A stretch of 7,516 nucleotides of DNA from an uncultured Chthoniobacterales bacterium (GTDB taxonomy: Bacteria; Verrucomicrobiota; Verrucomicrobiia; Chthoniobacterales; CAKUMP01), in the NCBI GenBank assembly GCA_934667795.1, contig CAKUMP010000112.1, positions 1 to 7,516 of the forward strand. The letters are read 5' to 3'. The translations under genes and the position numbers were made by a program. Below the pieces are notes generated by a model. That model saw nothing but the letters and a program-made list of their open reading frames with translations. It was not told the DNA's origin and searched no databases. Below are positions 1 through 6,811 of this stretch, piece by piece; positions within the stretch are counted from its first letter, which is position 1, and the number at the start of each line of letters is the position of its first letter.

Positions 1-47
1 CTCTGCACCGCTTTGGTTCGAACGACGTATGGGTTTCGCCATGCGAA

Positions 48-63
48 GGGGGTTCGTACCCCC
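48..63. repeat. Short G/C inverted repeat
   Basis: GGGGG (48-52) pairs with CCCCC (59-63), and T53 can pair with A58, leaving a TCGT loop. It directly follows a smaller hairpin at 35-47 (TTCGC, loop CAT, GCGAA). It is short and could be chance, but it sits in line with three longer palindromes. Confidence 0.5.
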
Positions 64-88
64 ATTTGCTTCATCCAACGGCACGTTA

Positions 89-106
89 GCCGACGAGGAC
101 GTCGGC
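89..106. repeat. Inverted repeat GCCGACG-AGGA-CGTCGGC
   Basis: A perfect 7-bp stem (89-95 with 100-106) closes an AGGA loop. The arms are unrelated to those of the neighbouring palindromes. This is the form expected of a REP-like extragenic palindrome. No poly-T follows on either strand, so a terminator role is not supported. Confidence 0.6.
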
Positions 107-119
107 GCTCCCAGGGGGC

Positions 120-161
120 AGTGTTCTCCATGCGGTGACGTATCATCGCATGGAGAACACT
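120..161. repeat. Long 19-bp hairpin with tetraloop
   Basis: Arms 120-138 and 143-161 are complementary over 19 positions, with one G-T wobble (135/146) and a CGTA loop. The outer 15 pairs are perfect (AGTGTTCTCCATGCG and its complement). On the minus strand the wobble becomes an A-C mismatch, so the fold is slightly better as a plus-strand RNA. A perfect match of this length is very unlikely by chance. It could be a miniature inverted-repeat element, the remnant of a mobile element end, or a 3'-end mRNA structure. No T tract follows. Confidence 0.8.
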
Positions 162-164
162 TCG

Positions 165-185
165 GGGGCGAACGCAATTCGCCCC
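165..185. repeat. GGGGCGAA/TTCGCCCC palindrome overlapping a stop codon
   Basis: A perfect 8-bp stem (165-172 with 178-185) has a CGCAA loop. Read on the minus strand it begins TAGGGGCGAATTGCG, and its TAG is the stop codon of the enolase-superfamily gene. From memory, units of the TAGGGGCGAA...TTCGCCC kind are dispersed in high copy in many environmental bacterial genomes. I cannot test copy number here. Confidence 0.65.
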
Positions 186-1348
186 TACATTGCAAACTTT
201 GATTGTGTGACCTGATCTAACGCGTCGAGGTCCACTTCGATGCCCAGCCCGGGGCCGTCTGGAACGATGACCATTCCTTCTTCCACCTTGAAATCTTCCT
301 TCATGAGGTGTGTTTGTCTCAGCCATGGTCCGACTTGATCGCCCGGGAGGTTGCAATTAGGAGTTGCGGAGGCGATTTGAAGTTGAGCGGCTGTGTAAAT
401 CCCCAGATCCAATCCGCTTCCATGCCAGACGGGTAGATTAAACTGATCTGCCGTGGCTGCCTGCATCCGCCATGCGAAAAGCCCTTGCGTATGACTGTCA
501 ATATTTAGCCCACCGACCGCGCCTGACGACACCACCTGGTGGAGCATTTCCGGTGGATCAATATGCAACACCAAACGTGCCTGGATTTTCGGCCGGAGAG
601 TTGCGAATTCCTGCAAATGAAAACGTGCAAATGGATCTTCCAGAATCCCCATATTGCCTACCTTGTCCATTGCCAAAATCGTTTTCAAAGCATCATCCAG
701 ACGATAAAACCGTCCATTCGGGTCCACCGTCACATGAAAATCTTCTCCAACCGCATCCTTAATCGCCTCTAACCTTTCCACGTTTGGATCTTCCAGCGTC
801 GTTTTTAACTTAATCCCTCGAAATCCTAGTGCATACCCCCGTTTTGCACATTTTGCAGCATCTTCCGGAGTTGTGCGCCCCATCCAGTAATCCACACTGA
901 CCCGGTCCCGCCATCTTCCTCCAAAAAGCGTACTGAGCGGGACATTTGCCCGTCTGGCCACCAGATCGCAATACGCCATTTCAAACAACGTGTTCAAGGG
1001 ATGTCGTAACCGATGTTTGAGCAGGTGCTCCGGCGGGGTAAATTCCGAAGGAGGTAAAGGCTGATGAAAGTATGTTGGATTCGGAAATGCGGGCCACATA
1101 CTGTGTCGCCCTGCTGACTGCATGGGTTCCAGCAGTTTATTAAAAACGGCCTTTAACGTCTCATCCGGCACATTATTGGTCGTCTCTCCCCATCCGAAAA
1201 AGCCATCTTCATCTTCAATGCGTATAATCGTTCGATCTCCTGCACTGCCATGGGGGCCAAAAACAGAGTAAGTACTTGTCCACCCCTCCTGATAGGGAAC
1301 GCGCACTTTCCACACCTGCCAGCTTTTTATCCGAAATGCATTCATCAT
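185..1348 (-). CDS. Enolase-superfamily dehydratase/racemase (mandelate racemase-like)
   Basis: Probable (alpha/beta)8-barrel enzyme of 387 residues that removes a proton next to a carboxylate, as in acid-sugar dehydratases and racemases. The N-terminal capping domain covers about 1-135 (FGWGET near 51-56). The barrel carries a KxK pair (K180, K182; candidate base K182). Candidate magnesium ligands are D209 (VDPNGRF), E237 (ILEDPF) and D264 (HIDPPE). D284 and H309 (VWHGSG) sit where the Asp-His dyad of the mandelate racemase group would be. The third ligand is Asp rather than the Glu common in that group. I chose the double ATG at 1348/1345, 14 bases after the dehydrogenase stop. An upstream in-frame ATG at 1426 would overlap the dehydrogenase by about 64 bases and add an unrelated leader. 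No Shine-Dalgarno is visible, only A/T-rich sequence. The stop lies in a palindromic repeat. Substrate unknown. Confidence 0.88.
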   Translation of the reverse strand: MMNAFRIKSWQVWKVRVPYQEGWTSTYSVFGPHGSAGDRTIIRIEDEDGFFGWGETTNNVPDETLKAVFNKLLEPMQSAGRHSMWPAFPNPTYFHQPLPPSEFTPPEHLLKHRLRHPLNTLFEMAYCDLVARRANVPLSTLFGGRWRDRVSVDYWMGRTTPEDAAKCAKRGYALGFRGIKLKTTLEDPNVERLEAIKDAVGEDFHVTVDPNGRFYRLDDALKTILAMDKVGNMGILEDPFARFHLQEFATLRPKIQARLVLHIDPPEMLHQVVSSGAVGGLNIDSHTQGLFAWRMQAATADQFNLPVWHGSGLDLGIYTAAQLQIASATPNCNLPGDQVGPWLRQTHLMKEDFKVEEGMVIVPDGPGLGIEVDLDALDQVTQSKFAM

Positions 1349-1362
1349 TTTAAAATAAAATG

Positions 1363-2265
1363 TTATAAGGTGATATTGATTCCCTTTTCGCTGAGCCATT
1401 CCTGGATGGCATCCTGTCGATTCCATGTGGATTTAGAAACATACGCTTCGGGGTTATGAACAAACCCACCATCCACAGGGATGACTGCGCCCTGAACAAA
1501 GCTCGCCTGGTCCGAAATGAGGAAGGCGACCGCATTGGCAATATCTTCGGGCAATCCTGCACGTCCTACTAAAGAACTGCGACCGGATTCCGAAATATGA
1601 CGTGGTAAAATGTCTTTTCGCAGCAGCATCGCCTGTTCTTCCGGCAATTGTTTCAATACAGGACGCAAAAATGCATCGCCCGGAACAGATCCCACCCGAA
1701 TACTATTGACCCGAATCCCTTCCAGCCCCCATTCCAGCGCCATCGTTTCTGTCATCTTTTCCAATGCCGCTTTCAAGGATGCGTAAATGCCTTTCCCGTG
1801 CATCAGTTTCAACGACTGGACACTCCCGATATTAATAACCCCACCACGTGTCTTTTTCAGGTCTTCATAACACGCCTGCGCCAAATAAATAGGCGCCAGG
1901 AAATTTACATCCACCATCCGCTCCAGAAAGTCCGGCGTTGCTTCCATATACAATCTACGCCCGTCATTTGCCGTCGCATTATTAATCAAAAGCTTCACCG
2001 GCCCCAAGCGCTCTTGCGTCGATTGCACAATCGCCACACACTCGTCGTGTTTGCTTAAATCCGCATAAATTTGTGTCGCGCAGTTTATGTCCTGCCCTGT
2101 AACTTTTCTATGTTCGATAAAACTCTTTTCTGAAGACCCACAGGCAGCTACCGCCCATCCTTCTTTCGTCAGTCGGTCACACAACGCAGGTCCAATAATA
2201 CCTGTAGCTCCTGTAACAATCGCAACGGGTCTGGAAGAAGAGGAGGTTTCATTATTCGTATTCAT
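1363..2265 (-). CDS. Short-chain dehydrogenase/reductase (SDR), classical type
   Basis: NAD(P)-dependent cytoplasmic oxidoreductase with a Rossmann fold, 300 residues, slightly long for a classical SDR (about 250). The extra length is a Ser/Asn-rich N-terminus (residues 1-12) and a C-terminal extension after about 268. The cofactor motif TGATGIIG is at 18-25 and NNAT at 95-98. The catalytic set is N121, S148, Y161 and K165 (YASLK). The usual C-terminal PVDGGF is at 263-268. The ATG at 2265 is preceded by only a weak CAGG, 6 bases upstream. It ends 14 bases before the enolase-superfamily gene, so the two are almost surely co-transcribed. A pathway in which one enzyme dehydrates or epimerises a sugar acid and the other oxidises or reduces a hydroxyl is a reasonable inference. 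The substrate cannot be read from the sequence. Confidence 0.92.
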   Translation of the reverse strand: MNTNNETSSSSRPVAIVTGATGIIGPALCDRLTKEGWAVAACGSSEKSFIEHRKVTGQDINCATQIYADLSKHDECVAIVQSTQERLGPVKLLINNATANDGRRLYMEATPDFLERMVDVNFLAPIYLAQACYEDLKKTRGGVINIGSVQSLKLMHGKGIYASLKAALEKMTETMALEWGLEGIRVNSIRVGSVPGDAFLRPVLKQLPEEQAMLLRKDILPRHISESGRSSLVGRAGLPEDIANAVAFLISDQASFVQGAVIPVDGGFVHNPEAYVSKSTWNRQDAIQEWLSEKGINITL

Positions 2266-2330
2266 ATAAGCCTGAATAATATTCCTTCTATTTCAATTGA
2301 AAACAAAGAAATACAATTTTCACTCGAATA
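2266..2330 (-). promoter_or_regulatory. AT-rich spacer with palindrome and possible promoter
   Basis: This 65-base spacer between the permease and dehydrogenase genes is much richer in A/T than its surroundings. It holds a perfect 12-base palindrome, TTTCAATTGAAA, at 2291-2302, a possible operator. On the minus strand TATTAT (2281-2276) resembles a -10 box, with TTGTTT (2306-2301) 19 bases upstream as a poor -35. A start from it would leave only a few bases before the dehydrogenase ATG. There is no GC stem with a T run, so the pump transcript is not obviously terminated here. The promoter call is weak. Confidence 0.3.
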
Positions 2331-5300
2331 TTATAAAATTTCTTCAGAAAGTTTTTGAATCTGCGGTTCCTTGTTCTTTTTCTTCAACTTTCGGGCGGAA
2401 GGGTGTTTTAGCTCCGTGGAGTCAGGGGCTTCTCTCAATGCTTCCAACTCTTCCTCCGTCACCTGCTTACGTTCAAATTTTCCAAGAATCAGATATACGC
2501 AGGGCACCACATATAAAGTAAAACAGGTGGAAACGAGCACCCCGCCAATAATGGTAATCGCCATCGGAATGCGTGTTTCACTGCCCGGCCCCGTAGAGAT
2601 CGCGGAAGGCAATGCTGCCCCCATCGTCGCGCAGGAGGTCATCAAAATCGGACGCAAGCGGATCGGACAAGCCGTTTTTAATGCATCCAGAATCCCCAAC
2701 CCCTCTTTTTCCCGCTGGTGATTCGTAAATTCGACCAGCAAAATGGAGTTTTTCTTCGCAATCCCCATCAATAAAATCCCGCCAATGGCACTGTAAAGGT
2801 TCAATGACTGCCCGGACATCCCCAGTGCAATTCCTGCACCTGTAATACTGAACGGCAACGCCATCAAGACACTGACCGGATGCAGAAAACTGTTGAATTG
2901 CGACGCCAGCACCATGTAAGCCACCACAATCCCGAGCACAAATGTAAACAGTAATCCGTCAAACGATTCCTTAAACGTCGCGGCTCCCCCTTCCAGGTTA
3001 AATCCGTATCCGTCCGGCAAAACTTCCCGACTGATCTGACTCGCAGCAGCCAAAGCATCACTTTGCGACGCACCCGGCACAAGGTTGCCCGTGATCGAAA
3101 TCGCACGCTGACGATTCACGCGGGAAATCGATTCTACCGTCGAAATTTCTTCCAGCGTGATCACATCTCCCAACGAGATCAACTCCCCGAATGAAGTCCG
3201 CACCTGGAGGTCTTTAATATCTTCGGGATGCAGTCGCTCTTCCGGCTTCAGGCGAATACGCACATCATAACGCCTCCCATCGTTGGTAAATTTCCCTTCT
3301 CGAATTCCTCCAATCGCCGCATTAATCGTGCGCCCGACATCTTCCATGCTGACACCGCGCAGAGCCGCGGCCTGACGATCGGGAATAATACGTAATTCTG
3401 GCATCCCCGTCCGGTAATTGGAATCCAGATCCAGCACCAGCCCGGTTTCATTCATCCGACGGATAATTTCATTTGCAGCCTGATTTAATTTCTCAAAATC
3501 CCCACCTGTCAGATTAAACTCCACGGGATGACTCCGCCGCGCGGTAAACCCACGGGTGGAAACATCCTGATACGTCAGCCGCACTCCTTCTAATTCAGGT
3601 CTTTTTGCCAGATCTTCGCGAAACTGAGAAATTAACTGGGCCTGACTCTTCTCGCGCTCGTCTTTAGGAGTCAACGTCACCCCGGCAAATCCGCGAGTCG
3701 TCCCCCCACCTCCCCCAATGGAAACAAAAAAACGATCTACTTCCGGTTGCGACTGCAGGTATTCTTCCACAATCTTCACTTTTTCACTGGTGGCTGCCAG
3801 TGAGGTTCCAGACGGCGCCCGCATCTGAATCCGCATGTAATTCTGGTCCTGCGATGGAACAAATTCGGATCGCAATCCACGAATTTCCACCACCGACCAA
3901 ATAAATAACCCCAACGAAATCAAAACAACCGGCCAGCGGAATTTTAACGCATACCCCAGCGTCCATCCATACGAGCGCGCCATATAATGAAACAGTTGTT
4001 CAAGCTTGCGCTCATACCCCCCTTTTCTCCCAGTATTATTCAAAAATTGCGAACACCGCATCGGTGCCAGCGTTAATGCTTCCAGCAAGGACAACATCAC
4101 AGCCGCCGTAATCGTTACTCCAAACTGGAAGAAAAATTTCCCGATAATCCCCTCCATAAAGGCAACCGGAAGGAAAATCGCCACCACCGCAATGGTCGCC
4201 GCAATCGCCGCAAATGTAATTTCTGTTGCCCCGTCCCGCGATGCACGAATCCGGTTTTTCCCCATCTGGAAATGCCTGACAATATTCTCCAGCACCATAA
4301 TAGAGTCATCCACAATAATCCCGATCGCCAGCGCCAGCGCCAACAGCGTAAAGGTGTTTAAGGTAAACCCAAGAAAATATAAAATGGTAAATGTCCCGAT
4401 GACCGATGTGGGAATCGATAAAACAACGTTCAATGCAGAACTGAACGAGCCCAGGAAGGCAAGACACAGGAACGCTGTCAAAACCCCTGCGATCAGCAAC
4501 TCATGCTCGGTCTGTTTAACGACCTGTTCGACAAAAATCGTGTAGTCCACCACCACATTGATATCCATCCCGTCCGGCAGACCTTCCCGAATACGCTCCA
4601 ACTGCGCTTTTACCGTTTTTCCTACCTCAACTTCATTCGATCCCCTTTGTTTGCGCACCCCAATCGTAATTGCATTCGCTCCCTCGACACGGGACATGCG
4701 GCGAATATCACTCACTCCATCCTCTACGGTCCCGATATCGCCAATCCTGATATTACTCTCATAAATAATCTGCCCCCCACGCCTCGTAATCAGAATATTC
4801 GACACTTCTTTCGCCGTGAGACCTTCCCCCATCGTCCGGACGTTTAACTCGTTCTGAGAGTTTTCAATATATCCACCTGCGAGTTCCAGATGTTCCCGCC
4901 GTACCGCTTCCTGCACGTCCAGTACTGACAACTCATATTGCTTTAATTTTTCGTTCTCGACCCAGATCCGAAGGTTTCTTTCACTAAATCCTCCGATCTG
5001 TACTTCCCCCACGCCTTCAATCACCTGCAGTTGGTCAATCAGATACGTATCCACATAAGTGATCAGCTCTCGCAGATCTGCCTCTCCGCTCAAGGCGATC
5101 CACATGATCGGCTCCCCTTCTGTGGTGTTTTTCCGAACAATCGGAGGATCGACGTTTAATGGCAACCGCACCTGACTCAATGCCGCTTGAACTTCCTGTA
5201 CCGCCGCATCAATATCCCGGTCCAGATCAAATTCCAGTTCTACGGTCGCCGACCCTTGCCGCACGGTGGATCGAATTTCCTTCAACCCTTCCACTGCAAT

Positions 5301-5513
5301 CACTTCCTGCTCGATCTGGTCCACCAGCTCGGTTTCCATGATCTCAGGAGCCGCCCCCTCCCATGTGGTCCGGACTTCCAGTACCGGGAAATCAATGTCC
5401 GGCATCTGGCTCACCCCCAGTCGTCCAAAACTGATTGCCCCAAAGACAATCATGGCAGTCATGAGCATCCAGGCAAAGACCGGGTTTTTTATAGAAAATT
5501 CAGATAAGGACAT
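2331..5513 (-). CDS. RND-family efflux permease (AcrB/HAE1 type)
   Basis: Inner-membrane, proton-driven exporter of hydrophobic or amphiphilic compounds, 1060 residues, the normal size for AcrB-type pumps. The N-terminus MSLSEFSIKNPVFAW is typical of the family. The protein shows the duplicated layout: a first membrane helix (about 10-30), a periplasmic domain to about 330, helices 335-490, a second single helix (about 527-545), a second periplasmic loop to about 850, and helices 853-1010. Proton-relay residues are present: D402 and D403 (IIVDDS), K921 (AKKNS) and R954 (RLRPILMTS). The charged pattern fits drug/lipid pumps rather than heavy-metal CzcA pumps. A charged, Lys-rich cytoplasmic tail covers 1011-1060. 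The gene starts 25 bases after the TolC-like gene, with AGGA about 10 bases before the ATG. No periplasmic adaptor gene accompanies it. Its substrate is unknown. Confidence 0.96.
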   Translation of the reverse strand: MSLSEFSIKNPVFAWMLMTAMIVFGAISFGRLGVSQMPDIDFPVLEVRTTWEGAAPEIMETELVDQIEQEVIAVEGLKEIRSTVRQGSATVELEFDLDRDIDAAVQEVQAALSQVRLPLNVDPPIVRKNTTEGEPIMWIALSGEADLRELITYVDTYLIDQLQVIEGVGEVQIGGFSERNLRIWVENEKLKQYELSVLDVQEAVRREHLELAGGYIENSQNELNVRTMGEGLTAKEVSNILITRRGGQIIYESNIRIGDIGTVEDGVSDIRRMSRVEGANAITIGVRKQRGSNEVEVGKTVKAQLERIREGLPDGMDINVVVDYTIFVEQVVKQTEHELLIAGVLTAFLCLAFLGSFSSALNVVLSIPTSVIGTFTILYFLGFTLNTFTLLALALAIGIIVDDSIMVLENIVRHFQMGKNRIRASRDGATEITFAAIAATIAVVAIFLPVAFMEGIIGKFFFQFGVTITAAVMLSLLEALTLAPMRCSQFLNNTGRKGGYERKLEQLFHYMARSYGWTLGYALKFRWPVVLISLGLFIWSVVEIRGLRSEFVPSQDQNYMRIQMRAPSGTSLAATSEKVKIVEEYLQSQPEVDRFFVSIGGGGGTTRGFAGVTLTPKDEREKSQAQLISQFREDLAKRPELEGVRLTYQDVSTRGFTARRSHPVEFNLTGGDFEKLNQAANEIIRRMNETGLVLDLDSNYRTGMPELRIIPDRQAAALRGVSMEDVGRTINAAIGGIREGKFTNDGRRYDVRIRLKPEERLHPEDIKDLQVRTSFGELISLGDVITLEEISTVESISRVNRQRAISITGNLVPGASQSDALAAASQISREVLPDGYGFNLEGGAATFKESFDGLLFTFVLGIVVAYMVLASQFNSFLHPVSVLMALPFSITGAGIALGMSGQSLNLYSAIGGILLMGIAKKNSILLVEFTNHQREKEGLGILDALKTACPIRLRPILMTSCATMGAALPSAISTGPGSETRIPMAITIIGGVLVSTCFTLYVVPCVYLILGKFERKQVTEEELEALREAPDSTELKHPSARKLKKKNKEPQIQKLSEEIL

Positions 5514-5538
5514 GCGTTTCTTTTCCTGCTGTAAAGCA
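5514..5538 (-). promoter_or_regulatory. Ribosome-binding site of the permease gene
   Basis: The short gap on the minus strand contains CAGGAAAAG, with AGGA about 10 bases before the ATG at 5513. This is the clearest Shine-Dalgarno in the window, though its spacing is long. No promoter or terminator fits in the gap, so the channel and permease genes share a transcript. Confidence 0.5.
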
Positions 5539-6795
5539 CTATTGCACCGTTGGCACCATTCCTGCCGCTACCTGTAATTGTATCAGACTTGCTCTCGCCT
5601 GCAAATCCGTCGCCACCAAGCGGCGCCGGGACTCCTGCCACTGCGCGAGACCGGTTAATACATCCAGGTTGCTGGACCTTCCTAGTTCATAATCGCGTTT
5701 TTGTTGTTCATAATTTTCTTCCGTCAACCCCGTTACATCCCGAAGTTGAAACATCTGAGCCGAGGCACTGGAAAACTGGACATACGCCGTGCGCACTTCC
5801 GAATCAGAGATGCGCGACACTCGTTCAATTTCCAGTTCCGCTATCCGAAACTCTGCCTGCGTTTCCGCAACCCTTCCACGTCTCAATCCCCCATCAAACA
5901 AGGGAACTTCTACCGACAAAACGACTTCCATATCGAGATTCGAATCCGTTTCCTCTCGCCATCCCACACCTGCGCCCACCGCTACTCGCGGTTTGCGATC
6001 CGCTTCTGCCGCCTTGATATTGCTCTCCGCAGAATCCGCCCGACTGTAAGCCGCCAGTAAGTCCGGTCGATTCAGCCTGTTCGCTAAATAAAACCTCAAA
6101 TCTGTTGCTTCAGGAAATTTCCCAGGATCCTGCAAACGCAGTTTATCTGCAGAAACTCCGGTCAAATACGCCAACAGTTCTTTTGTCGCATCCCGCATCC
6201 CCTGGATAATTTCCACTTCCACCCGCGACCCTTCACGCTGCACTCTTGCTGCCAATAGTTCACTCGTGCGCGATTTCCCCAAATCCAGCCGCCGCTCCAG
6301 CTCTTCTACCAACTGCCCACGCGCTTCATCCAGTTCATACAAAACTTCCAACTGCCGGTCATAACTCACAATCTGATAATACAAATCCGCAACATCCATA
6401 AACAGGCTCTGCCGTTGCCGTAAAAGCTGTTGTTCTCTCGCATCCCGCGATTTCGCCTGCACCTCTCCCAAATAATAATCCCGAAACCCATTGAAAATCG
6501 TATATTGCGCCGAAACGCCTGCTCCACCAAACCCTTCACTCCGCCAGGAGTGACCGTTTCTCTGTTGCAGACGCATCCCCAGATCCACCACTCCATCCAT
6601 TTGCGGCTTTAACATCGCCATGGCCTGACGGTACCGCGCCTCAATCACCTGTACTTCTTCTGCCCCGATTTTTAATGTCTCACTGCGCTTTACCGCATAT
6701 TCATAACATTCTTTTAACGACAACTCCGTTTCCCCGCGTATTTCCCCCATGCCCATCCAGATTCCGATGAGAAATAGCACCCCCCCTGCTTGCAA
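5539..6795 (-). CDS. TolC-like outer-membrane efflux protein
   Basis: Outer-membrane channel and periplasmic tunnel that would dock with the RND pump. As drawn it has 418 residues and starts at TTG. Two homologous halves are visible. The first has a long helical segment near 115-215, preceded by a beta-strand motif TIFNGFRDY (99-107). The second has VPLFDGGLRRGRV (297-309), then helices to about 410 including YELGRSSNLDVL (369-380). A hydrophobic stretch VLFLIGIWMGMG (6-17) looks like the core of a signal peptide. There is no lipobox Cys. The start is doubtful: the TTG is poorly placed after AAGGG, and the peptide would lack the usual positive N-region. An ATG at 6815, overlapping the TetR stop as ATGA, would add MRGKTRDCKQGG, but only if the 7-G run at 6780-6786 had eight Gs. 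The channel, pump and repressor genes are collinear. Confidence 0.93.
   Translation of the reverse strand: MQAGGVLFLIGIWMGMGEIRGETELSLKECYEYAVKRSETLKIGAEEVQVIEARYRQAMAMLKPQMDGVVDLGMRLQQRNGHSWRSEGFGGAGVSAQYTIFNGFRDYYLGEVQAKSRDAREQQLLRQRQSLFMDVADLYYQIVSYDRQLEVLYELDEARGQLVEELERRLDLGKSRTSELLAARVQREGSRVEVEIIQGMRDATKELLAYLTGVSADKLRLQDPGKFPEATDLRFYLANRLNRPDLLAAYSRADSAESNIKAAEADRKPRVAVGAGVGWREETDSNLDMEVVLSVEVPLFDGGLRRGRVAETQAEFRIAELEIERVSRISDSEVRTAYVQFSSASAQMFQLRDVTGLTEENYEQQKRDYELGRSSNLDVLTGLAQWQESRRRLVATDLQARASLIQLQVAAGMVPTVQ
6780..6786 (-). other. 7-G homopolymer at the likely frameshift of the TolC-like gene
   Basis: The minus strand reads CAGGGGGGGTGC, seven Gs (C on the plus strand). From the ATG at 6815 the frame reads MRGKTRDCKQGG, then leaves the gene's frame and stops after about 33 codons. 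Eight Gs would instead continue into VLFLIGIWMGMG and the whole channel protein. This is the usual site for polymerase slippage, for phase variation, or for a sequencing error. Confidence 0.6.
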
Positions 6796-6811
6796 TCCCT
6801 TGTTTTTCCCC

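Larger units (their letters stand above)
1..184. other. Palindrome-rich intergenic region
   Basis: I see no gene here. The stretch is non-coding and GC-rich and lies downstream of the minus-strand enolase-superfamily gene. It contains at least five consecutive inverted repeats: 35-47 (5-bp arms TTCGC/GCGAA), 48-63 (GGGGG/CCCCC), 89-106 (GCCGACG/CGTCGGC), 120-161 (19-bp arms) and 165-185 (GGGGCGAA/TTCGCCCC). The arms differ between units, so this is not a tandem array of one repeat but a patchwork of different palindromes, as seen where extragenic palindromic elements accumulate. None is followed by a T run on either strand, so no intrinsic terminator is evident, though the stems could protect the 3' end of the mRNA. 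Confidence 0.75.

Noticed and set aside
73..90. Integron attC-like pieces (ATCCAAC and GTTAGCC) near the hairpins
   Set aside because: The pieces are only a few bases apart, the second breaks the consensus, and no matching pair encloses a hairpin. There is no integrase or cassette.
1..184. CRISPR array
   Set aside because: The palindromes are all different and there are no regular direct repeats and spacers, nor any cas gene.
120..185. Intrinsic terminator for the operon
   Set aside because: The stems are strong but no T run follows on the minus strand, and the first stem overlaps the stop codon.
37..478. Shared 11-base word CGCCATGCGAA at 37-47 and 468-478
   Set aside because: One copy is inside the coding region, there is no extended match, and this is plausible by chance.
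1349..1426. N-terminal extension of the enolase-superfamily gene to an ATG at 1426
   Set aside because: It would overlap the SDR coding region, and the extra residues are out-of-frame SDR sequence. Family members begin near MNAFRIKSW.
1648..2058. Plus-strand open frame opposite the SDR gene
   Set aside because: It is antisense to SDR catalytic motifs, rich in Arg, His and Gln, and has no plausible domain or ribosome site.
4006..4545. Long open frame on the plus strand
   Set aside because: It lies opposite the well-supported RND permease. Its translation has no recognisable domain and reflects the antisense of conserved codons.
4608..4620. Second TetR half-site (TTACCG) inside the permease gene
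   Set aside because: Only one arm is present, in conserved coding sequence, with no inverted partner.
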